Made by a program: the position numbers and the translations under genes. Positions 57,074 to 64,000 of a stretch of 64,000 nt of DNA are shown piece by piece. This DNA comes from Zoogloeaceae bacterium (GTDB lineage Bacteria; Pseudomonadota; Gammaproteobacteria; Burkholderiales; Rhodocyclaceae): contig JACKMC010000002.1 in assembly GCA_024235595.1 (NCBI GenBank), forward strand, positions 186,001-250,000, written 5' to 3'. The notes beneath the pieces are model-generated. The model worked only from the letters and a program-made list of their open reading frames with translations, was not told the DNA's origin and did no database searches. Numbering within the stretch: the stretch's first letter is position 1; the number at the start of each line of letters is the position of its first letter.

Positions 57074-60000
57074 ATGCTCGATCGCCTGATTGAATGGTCG
57101 GCGCGAAATGTGTTCCTGGTGCTGCTGGCCACCCTGGGCGTGGTTGGCGGCGGTGTGTATGCGGTGAAGAAGACACCGCTCGATGCGCTCCCCGATCTGT
57201 CGGACACCCAGGTCATCGTGTTCACACCCTATCAGGGGCAGGCCCCACGGGTGGTTGAGGACCAGGTGACCTATCCGCTCACCACGGCCATGCTGGCGGT
57301 GCCCAAGGCCAAGGTGGTGCGCGGCTTCTCGATGTTTGGCGCGTCCTACGTCTACGTGATCTTCGAGGACGGCACCGACATCTACTGGGCACGCTCGCGG
57401 GTGCTGGAATACCTGTCGGCCGCGCAGGGCAATCTGCCCGACGGCGTGACCCCCCAACTGGGGCCGGACGCCACCGGTGTGGGCTGGGTGTTCCAGTATG
57501 CGCTCACCGGCAAGGACCAGTCGCTGGCCGACCTGCGCAGCGTGCAGGACTGGTATGTGCGCTACCAGCTCACCAAGGCCGGCGGCGTGGCCGAGGTCGC
57601 CAGCGTGGGCGGCTTCGTCAAGGAGTATCAGGTCATCGTCGATCCGCACCGGCTGGCGAGCTACGGCGTTCCGCTGGCGAGGCTCTCGCAGGTGATCCGC
57701 GAGTCGAACCGCGACGTCGGCGGGCGGGTGGTGGAGCTGGCCGAGAAGGAATTCATGGTGCGCGGCCTCGGCTACCTGAAGGGGGTCGAGGACATCGAAA
57801 CCCTGGTGCTCAAGGCCGATGGCGGCACGCCGGTGCTGGTCCGCGACGTGGCGCGGGTCGAGCTGGTGCCGGCGGGGCGGCGCGGCATCACCGAATTGAA
57901 CGGCGAAGGCGAGGTGGCTTCGGGCATCGTCATGGCGCGCTTCGGCCAGAACGCGCTCGACGTGATCGCCAACGTCAAGGCCAAGATCGAGGAGCTCAAG
58001 CCCGGCCTGCCCGCGGGCACCGAGATCGTGCCCGTGTATGACCGTGCGCCGCTCATCGAGCGTGCCATTGCCAACCTGAAGTGGACCTTGTTCGAGGAGA
58101 GCCTGATCGTCGCGGCGGTGTGCGTCATCTTCCTGCTGCATGTGAGGAGCGCGCTGGTCGCGATTCTCACTTTACCAATCGGTATCCTGATCGCCTTCAT
58201 CGCCATGCGCGCGATGGACATGGGCAGCAACATCATGAGCCTGGGCGGCATCGCCATCGCCATCGGCGCGATGGTCGATGCGGCCATCGTGATGATCGAG
58301 AACGCGCACAAACACCTGGAGCGCTTGCCCCACGACGCCCCCCAGCCTGCCCGTGCGGCGGCGATGATCGTGGCCTGCAAGGAGGTCGGCCCAGCGCTGT
58401 TCTTCTCGCTGCTGATCATCACGGTGTCCTTCCTGCCCGTGTTTACGCTGGAGGGGCAGGAGGGACGGCTGTTCAGCCCGTTGGCCTTTACCAAGACCTT
58501 CGCCATGGCCGGCGCGGCGCTGCTTTCTGTCGGTGACGCTGGTGCCAGTGCTGATGATGCTGTTCATCCGCGGGCACATCATGCCGGAGCAGAAGAACCC
58601 GGTGAATCGTTTCCTGATCTGGGCCTACCGGCCAATCATCCGCTGGGTGATGCGTCGCAAGTGGACTACCCTGGTGCTCGCGGTGCTGGCAATGGCGGCG
58701 ACGATCTTCCCGGCGCGACAGATCGGCTCGGAGTTCATGCCCACGCTCAACGAGGGCTCGATCTTCTACATGCCGGCCTCGCTGCCCGGCATGTCGGTGA
58801 CCGAGGCCGCGCGCCTGCTGCAGACCACCAACCGCGTCATCAAGACCTTTCCCGAGGTCGATTCGGTGTATGGCAAGGCGGGCCGCGCCAACAGCGCCAC
58901 CGACCCGGCGCCGATCGAGATGTTCGAGACCGTCATCAACCTCAAGCCTGAAGACACCTGGCGCCCGGGCATGACGGTGGACAAGCTGATTGCCGAGATG
59001 GACGCCGCGCTCAAGTTCCCCGGCGTAGCCAACTCCTGGACCATGCCGATCAAGGCGCGCATCGACATGCTGTCGACCGGCATCCGCACGCCGGTGGGGG
59101 TCAAGGTGTTCGGCAAGGATCTGGCCGAGATCGAGAAGCTGGCGCGGAAAATCGAGCAGGCGGTGAAGGACGTGCCCGGCACCACCAGCGCCTACGCCGA
59201 GCGGGTCACTGGCGGGTATTACCTCGACATCACGCCGAAGCGCGAGCAACTGGCGCGTCACGGCATCACCGTGGGCGAATTTCAGCAGGTAGTATCCACC
59301 GCGCTGGGTGGCGCGCCGGTCACCACCGCCGTCGAGGGGCTTGAGCGCTACAACGTCACGGTGCGCTACCCGCGCGCCTTGCGCGAGGACACCCAGCGCA
59401 TCGCCAATGAAGTCTTCGTGCCCAGCGCAGGGGGGATGATTCCGCTGGGGCAGTTGGCCGAGATCGCGCTGCGCAACGGTCCGCCGGGCATCAAGACCGA
59501 GAACGCGCTGCTCGCCGCCTACGTGTTCGTCGACATCCGCGACCGGGATGTGGGTTCCTACGTAAAAGACGCGCAGCAGGCGGTGGCCGACAAGGTCAGC
59601 TTCCCGCCCGGCTACTACGCCACCTGGTCGGGCCAGTTCGAGTACATGGAGCGCGCCAAGGCCAAGCTGTCGCTGGTCGTACCGCTGACGCTGGCGATCA
59701 TCTTCGTGCTGCTGTATCTCAACTTCCGGCGTCTGGCCGAAACACTGATCGTCATGCTCTCGGTGCCTTTCGCGCTGGTGGGCGGAATCTGGCTGATGTG
59801 GTGGCTGGGCTACAACATGAGCGTGGCGGTGGCCGTTGGTTTCATCGCGCTCGCTGGCGTGGCCGCGGAGACCGGGGTGGTGATGCTGATCTACCTCGAT
59901 CAGGCGTGGGAGGAGATCAAGGCGGAGCGCCAGGCCGAAGGCGTCCAGCCCAACGTTGCGGATCTCTATCACGCCATCATGGAAGGCGCGGTCGAGCGGG

Positions 60001-60254
60001 TGCGACCCAAGATGATGACCGTGGTCGCCATCATGGCCGGCCTGCTGCCCATCATGTGGTCGACGGGCACGGGATCGGAAGTCATGAGCCGCATTGCCGC
60101 GCCCATGGTCGGCGGGATGATCTCCTCGACGGTGCTGACGCTGGGCGTGATCCCGGCGCTCTATGCGCTGGTCAAGCAATGGCGCCTGGAACGGGGCATG
60201 GAAACGCCTGTGCCGGTGCCACGGCCCGGGCCGCCCATCGCGCCGGCTCAATGA
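57074..60254 (+). CDS. cusA: CusA-type Cu(I)/Ag(I) RND efflux pump, one frameshift
   Basis: About 1,060 residues of the HME-RND class. The transmembrane motif GGIAIAIGAMVDAAIVMIEN is CusA-type (Asp in GAMVDAA). RIDMLSTGIRTPVGVKVFGK carries one of the periplasmic Met, and the start is MLDRLIEWSARNVFLVLLA. The frame breaks near 58531: one extra G in GTCGGTG (the protein continues TLVPVLMMLFIRGH). It takes metal from CusF/CusB and exports it through CusC. It begins 1 nt after the cusB stop. Confidence 0.92.
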
Positions 60255-60286
60255 CCCGGCGCGAGCATGCCGCTGGGCCGGTCGCG

Positions 60287-62023
60287 CTATGTGCGCAGCG
60301 TGTTTGCGCCCAGCAGCACCATCACCAGCACTGCCAGCAGCAGCGAAACCCCCTTCCAGAATAGAACCGGGTTGCGCTCCATGAGCGCCGGCCCGCGTTG
60401 CCCCATGAGTGCAAGGTTGGGGTGGCGCAGATCGTGGGTGAACTCGGAGAGTTCCGCATAGCGTCTGGCCGGATCGGGATGCACTGCGCGCGCCAGCGCC
60501 GCATCCACCCAGGCCGGGATTTCGCGCTGCTCGTCGAGCACCGACGCGTATCGCAGCTTCTTCTGCGCGGCGCGGGTGCGTGATTTCGCGACTTCGGCGC
60601 CGTAGGGCAGTCGTCCGCAGATCATCTGGTAGGCGATCACGCCGAGCGAGAACAGATCGGAGCCCGGCGAGCCGAATTCGCCGAGGAAATACTCGGGCGC
60701 GGTGTACTGGGCGGTGCCGAGGATGTCGGGCAGGGCATCCGCGGGCTGTGTTTCGGCCAGCCCGGCCACCCGGGTGGAGCCGAAATCGATGATCTTCACC
60801 GTGCCTGAGCCGTCGATCATGATGTTGTCCGGTCGCAGGTCCTGGTGCAGCATCTCCATGCGGTGAAAGGCGAGCAGGCCGCGGGCGATCTGCTCGACGA
60901 TGCCCCGCACGGTTTCGAGATCCGGGGCGGGATTGTCACGCATCCATTGCGCCAGCGTCCGGCCTTCGATGTATTCGGTGACCACGTAGAGGTAGTTGCG
61001 CTTTCGCGTCGGGGGGCATGGCTTGAGCACGTGGGCGCTGTTGATGCGCCGTGCGATCCACTCTTCGAGCATGAATCGCTCGCGATAGGCGGGATCGTCA
61101 CGCAAGTCGATCGAGGGGGTCTTGAGAACCAGCAGGGCACCGCTGTCGCCATCCTCGGCGAGATAGATATGGCTGCGGCTGCTGCCGTGCACTTCGCGCA
61201 CGATGCGATAGCCGTCGAACACCATGCGCGGCTCCAGGACCGGCGCCGGTGGCAGCTCGGCCAGTTGCAGGTGCAGGCTGGTCGCGGGGCCCTGTGGCAG
61301 GGTGTCGATTCTCGCGATCTGGATGGTCAGGTTGTCGGGGCTGCCGTTGGCTCCGGCCTCGTCGGCAATTCGCCTCGCCGCGGCGTCGAGATCCTGCGGG
61401 CAGCTTGCCACCGCTTCGATGATGAAGGACGCCGAAGCGAACTCGTAGATGCCGTCGGTGGCGAGAATGAATACATCGCCTTCCTCGATCGGCACCGCGT
61501 GATAGTCGATTTCGAGCGCCTCGCTCATGCCCAGCGCCCGCGAGAGGTAGCTTTGGGTTTCCGAGACGATCAGCCGATGATCGTTGGTAAGTTGTTCCAG
61601 CGCGCCGTTGCGAAGCCGGTAGATGCGGCTGTCGCCGAGGTGCACCAGGTGAGCGGTCGACGCCTTGACCACGACGGCGCTGAAGGTGCACACATAGCCG
61701 CGATTCCTGTCCTCTCGGAAAGGGCTGCGCAGCGTCTGTGAAATCAGCCAGGAGTTGATGGCGGCGAGCACCCGCTCGGCCGACGTCCTGACCGACCACG
61801 CATCCGAGGTACAGAAGTAGTCGTCGAGAAAGCTCTTGACCGCCGACTCGCTGGCGATATGTGCCACGTCGCTGCTGCTGATGCCGTCCGCCAGCGCGAT
61901 GGCCGCGCCCTTCGAGCTGAGCTGCGGCTCGCGAGGGATGCACAGGCCGTGGAAATCCTGGTTGATCTCCTTGCGCCCCCTATCCGAGAACTGGCCGGTG
62001 GTGAGGGTGAGGGTGGGTGTCAT
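60287..62023 (-). CDS. Bifunctional PP2C-type phosphatase / Ser-Thr protein kinase
   Basis: A 578-aa protein: N-terminal PP2C domain (GQFSDRGRKEINQDFHG; ALADGISSSDVAHIASESAV; LVHLGDSRIYRLRNG; ILATDGIYEFA), then a Hanks-type kinase (LAEDGDSGALLVLKTPSIDL with Lys; MLHQDLRPDNIMID; IIDFGSTRVAGL with DFG) and a C-terminal membrane helix (VLFWKGVSLLLAVLVMVLLG). The same fusion lies in nitrate-assimilation clusters of Pseudomonas and relatives between a nitrate transporter and nirB. Here it follows the formate/nitrite transporter by 45 nt, but no nirB is next. Confidence 0.9.
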   Translation of the reverse strand: MTPTLTLTTGQFSDRGRKEINQDFHGLCIPREPQLSSKGAAIALADGISSSDVAHIASESAVKSFLDDYFCTSDAWSVRTSAERVLAAINSWLISQTLRSPFREDRNRGYVCTFSAVVVKASTAHLVHLGDSRIYRLRNGALEQLTNDHRLIVSETQSYLSRALGMSEALEIDYHAVPIEEGDVFILATDGIYEFASASFIIEAVASCPQDLDAAARRIADEAGANGSPDNLTIQIARIDTLPQGPATSLHLQLAELPPAPVLEPRMVFDGYRIVREVHGSSRSHIYLAEDGDSGALLVLKTPSIDLRDDPAYRERFMLEEWIARRINSAHVLKPCPPTRKRNYLYVVTEYIEGRTLAQWMRDNPAPDLETVRGIVEQIARGLLAFHRMEMLHQDLRPDNIMIDGSGTVKIIDFGSTRVAGLAETQPADALPDILGTAQYTAPEYFLGEFGSPGSDLFSLGVIAYQMICGRLPYGAEVAKSRTRAAQKKLRYASVLDEQREIPAWVDAALARAVHPDPARRYAELSEFTHDLRHPNLALMGQRGPALMERNPVLFWKGVSLLLAVLVMVLLGANTLRT

Positions 62024-62068
62024 TGCGCTGGCTCGAGGGCCTGGTCGGACCCTCGAGCCCGGTGCCGA

Positions 62069-62881
62069 TCAGGCCGCCTTGCGCTTCGGCGCGGTGCGCA
62101 CATGGGTCGAGTAGAGCGTCAGTCCGACGAAGGACAGGCCGCCAACGAGGTTGCCGAGGACGGTCGGGATCTCGTTCCACACCATGTAGTCGTAGATCGA
62201 GAAGTTGCCACCGAGCATCAGGCCCGAGGGGAACAGGAACATGTTCACGATCGAGTGTTCGAAGCCCATGTAGAAGAACAGCATGATCGGCATCCACATG
62301 CCGATCACCTTGCCCGACACGGTGGTCGACATCATCGCCGCAACCACGCCGGTGGAGACCATCCAGTTGCACAGCACGCCGCGGATGAACAGTGTCAGCA
62401 TGCCGGCCGCGCCGTGGGCGGCGTAGCCGACCGTTCGCCCTTCGCCGATGTGGCCGATGGCCTTGCCGACGGCGTTGGGTTCGCTGCTGAAGCCGAAGGT
62501 AAAGATGATCGCCATGAACACCGCGACGGTGAAGGCGCCGGCGAAATTGCCCAGGAATACCAGGCCCCAGTTGCGAAGCACGCCCCCCATGGTGACGCCC
62601 GGACGCTTGTCGATGAGGGCCAGCGGACACAGCGTGAATACCCCGGTCAGCAGATCGAAGCCCATCAGGTAAAGGAGGCAGAAGCCCACCGGAAACAGGA
62701 TTGCGCCCGCCAGCGGCTGGCCGGTCTGGACGTTGATGGTGACCGCAAACGCGGCCGCCAGGGCGAGAATCGCGCCGGCCATGTAGGCCCGAACGATGGT
62801 GTCCCGCGTCGACATGAAGATCTTGGATTCGCCAGCGTCCACCATCTTGGTGACGAATTCGGTAGGGGCAAGATAGGCCAT
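62069..62881 (-). CDS. Formate/nitrite transporter family protein (likely nitrite channel)
   Basis: A 270-aa FNT protein with six helices; motifs FPVGFCLLYLMGFDLLTGVF, NWGLVFLGNFAGAFTVAVFM, LCNWMVSTGVVAAMMSTTVS, FMGFEHSIVNMFLFPSGLML. It channels nitrite or formate across the inner membrane; nitrite is likely given the NIT-ANTAR gene, sigma-54 promoter and kinase fusion around it. GAGGGAAC precedes ATG 62881. Confidence 0.9.
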   Translation of the reverse strand: MAYLAPTEFVTKMVDAGESKIFMSTRDTIVRAYMAGAILALAAAFAVTINVQTGQPLAGAILFPVGFCLLYLMGFDLLTGVFTLCPLALIDKRPGVTMGGVLRNWGLVFLGNFAGAFTVAVFMAIIFTFGFSSEPNAVGKAIGHIGEGRTVGYAAHGAAGMLTLFIRGVLCNWMVSTGVVAAMMSTTVSGKVIGMWMPIMLFFYMGFEHSIVNMFLFPSGLMLGGNFSIYDYMVWNEIPTVLGNLVGGLSFVGLTLYSTHVRTAPKRKAA

Positions 62882-62906
62882 GGTCAGTTCCCTCGAAAAA
62901 GAAAGC

Positions 62907-62970
62907 CCGAAAAACAAGAACGGCGCACATCCCGCAACCCGCATTGCGAGTGACAGAGATGGACGCCGTT
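62907..62970 (-). terminator. Leader terminator before the nitrite transporter gene
   Basis: On the minus strand a 7-bp stem AACGGCG / CGCCGTT (62964-62970 and 62919-62925) closes a longer hairpin with an inner CGCAA/TTGCG stem, then TTCTTGTTTTT follows. It lies inside the leader, 26 nt before the transporter ATG, as needed for transcription antitermination. Confidence 0.6.
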
Positions 62971-62991
62971 GTCCGATTCACATTCCCTCGG

Positions 62992-63032
62992 GGCGGATTC
63001 GTTCCACCCGGAATTCAGGCCACCGTTAGCCT
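62992..63032 (-). promoter_or_regulatory. ANTAR-type two-hairpin antitermination motif
   Basis: On the minus strand the first hairpin (63032-63017) has stem AGGCT/GGCCT and hexaloop AACGGT; the second (63008-62992) has stem GGTGG/CCGCC and loop AACGAAT. Both show A at loop position 1 and G at 4, the ANTAR RNA signature, with an 8-nt linker. They precede the leader terminator and sit directly at the predicted sigma-54 transcription start. Confidence 0.65.
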
Positions 63033-63045
63033 TGTGTCAGTCACA

Positions 63046-63060
63046 GCAATTTTGGTGCCA
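63046..63060 (-). promoter_or_regulatory. Sigma-54 promoter of the nitrite transporter operon
   Basis: TGGCACCAAAATTGC on the minus strand, followed by T, matches the consensus TGGCACG-N4-TTGCW with one mismatch. Predicted start near 63034. It fits NtrC-type nitrogen control. Confidence 0.8.
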
Positions 63061-63149
63061 CTGTCGATTCAGGCCGCGATGTGAGGCATTTCGCTGCGGA
63101 AGAGCACCTGCATGCTCCGGGATGGTGCAATGCAGCAGGGCGGTGGTCG

Positions 63150-64000
63150 CTATTGGTGCGGCTTGCGGCCCGCGCCGACGAAATCGGGCAGCGCGAGGGT
63201 CGCCTCGGCCACGTCGGCGATGCGCCGGTTCTGGCTCATCGAGGCATCGCGCAAGGCCTTGTAGGCCTTTTCCTCGGAAACCCCGAGGCGGGCCATGAGC
63301 ACGCCCTTGGCGCGCTCGATGAGCTTGCGCTCGTCAAGCGCCCGCCGGGCGGCCTGGAGTTCCGACTCGACGCTGGCGAGACGCACCGACTGGGCCTGCA
63401 GTACGTCGATGATGGATTGCTCCATGCTCTCGGGCGTGCGGTGCACCGCCGGCGAGAAGCTCATGGCCATGTCGATGGGGCGGCTGGGATCGAAGAAGCG
63501 GTCCACCCGGTCGGCGCTGGCGGGCGGGTGCTGGACCAGTCGCGCGAGCAAACCCTCCGCATTCGCCAGATCTCGCTCTGCTTCGATGATGAGCTTGCTG
63601 CAGGTGCGCTGCAGGGCGACCACCATGGTGCACTGCAAGGACCATAATCCGGTGAGCCGTTCGCTGCAGATATCGAACCACTGGTCGCTGATCTCCGCAT
63701 TCAGCGCCTCGCCGGGCCTGGTGCTGCAAAGGATCCGCCGAAAGCGCTCGAGCGGGGCGATGCACCGGCTCGCCTCCAGCGCCTGCCACTGGGCGATCGC
63801 TTCGCTGTCCGCAAAGTCGGCGAACAACTGGAAGTTGCGCTCCTGGGCGTCGATGAGGTGTACCAGGCGCTGTTGGTGGCCCGCGTCGCTGCGCCCCGAG
63901 GCGAAGGACAGGGCACCGACGGCACGCTCCTGGCCCGCCAGCTCCTTGCCGTTGAGCAGGTTGAAGAGTGCCACAAGGGAGCGCGATACCTCCGGTGTGA
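63150..64000 (-). CDS. NIT-ANTAR nitrate-responsive antiterminator (NasR-like), partial at window edge
   Basis: The visible 283 residues start mid-protein: a nitrate-sensing NIT domain (VALFNLLNGKELAGQERAVG; ALSFASGRSDAGHQQ), a long helix and a C-terminal ANTAR RNA-binding domain (RALDERKLIERAKGVLMARL; VSEEKAYKALRDASMSQNRR). The reading frame stays open to the window end, so the N-terminus is outside. It should bind the two AACG hairpins in the next leader and let RNA polymerase pass the terminator when nitrate or nitrite is present. Confidence 0.9.
   Translation of the reverse strand, partial: TPEVSRSLVALFNLLNGKELAGQERAVGALSFASGRSDAGHQQRLVHLIDAQERNFQLFADFADSEAIAQWQALEASRCIAPLERFRRILCSTRPGEALNAEISDQWFDICSERLTGLWSLQCTMVVALQRTCSKLIIEAERDLANAEGLLARLVQHPPASADRVDRFFDPSRPIDMAMSFSPAVHRTPESMEQSIIDVLQAQSVRLASVESELQAARRALDERKLIERAKGVLMARLGVSEEKAYKALRDASMSQNRRIADVAEATLALPDFVGAGRKPHQ

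Noticed and set aside
57074..60254. CzcA (Co/Zn/Cd) as alternative to CusA
   Set aside because: The GAMVDAA motif and partner CusF domains match the Cu/Ag subgroup; CzcA has a GLIVDGAV-type motif.

Overview
The window is high-GC DNA (well over 60% by eye) from a betaproteobacterium. The gene set (NIT-ANTAR nitrate control, urea ABC transporter, PHB granule genes, Cop/Cus metal clusters) fits Rhodocyclales such as Thauera or Azoarcus. The taxon is inferred from gene content and protein character; no search was run. No rRNA, tRNA, CRISPR array or transposase was seen.

Layout. 1-2.7 kb: a partial membrane sensor, an MscS channel with a cyclic-nucleotide-binding tail, and a small secreted Cys protein. 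2.7-9.7 kb: a zinc-uptake island made of zur-orf-znuCBA on the minus strand and, divergently, a DUF2946-like gene, zrgA, an ABC ATPase/permease pair and a frameshifted DUF3299 gene. 10-20.8 kb: the most unusual region, a Fap-like (functional amyloid in Pseudomonas) export locus. It holds an OmpA lipoprotein, a sigma-54 activator and a FapF-like coiled-coil/beta-barrel porin on the plus strand. On the minus strand, behind a sigma-54 promoter, it holds two tandem ~730-aa glycine/asparagine-rich silk-like secreted proteins, a small secreted protein with a double-glycine-like motif, a C39 cysteine peptidase (FapD-like) and a FapE-like protein. 21.7-26 kb: an NCS1 permease-hybrid histidine kinase fusion and its LuxR-type response regulator. 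26-32 kb: ornithine cyclodeaminase with a divergent Lrp regulator, phasin, MFS transporter, DUF2721 protein, a pair of double-glycine-leader peptides resembling a two-peptide bacteriocin, and a PHB-depolymerase-type esterase. 32-37 kb: a Kef antiporter, then a hybrid histidine kinase co-transcribed with a family-3 solute-binding protein. 37.4-43.4 kb: urtABCDE. 43.4-60.3 kb: copper/silver resistance (CopRS-type two-component pair, CopA oxidase, CopB, cupredoxin, small CC protein, cytochrome c, His-tailed EamA transporter, Cu P1B-ATPase, CusF, CusCBA). 60.3-64 kb: PP2C/protein-kinase fusion, formate/nitrite transporter and a NIT-ANTAR antiterminator at the window edge.

Regulation visible in the DNA: three 18-bp repeats of the same 6-6-6 design sit in front of the copper operons; a sigma-54 promoter stands before the fibre operon; and a near-perfect sigma-54 promoter, two AACG-loop hairpins and a terminator-like hairpin stand before the nitrite transporter, the layout expected for ANTAR antitermination.

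Data quality: many otherwise well-conserved genes carry one-base indels, often in G runs, densest between 9.4 and 25 kb. I treat most as likely sequence errors, but real decay of the Fap-like locus cannot be excluded. For such genes the outer coordinates of the whole reading are given.
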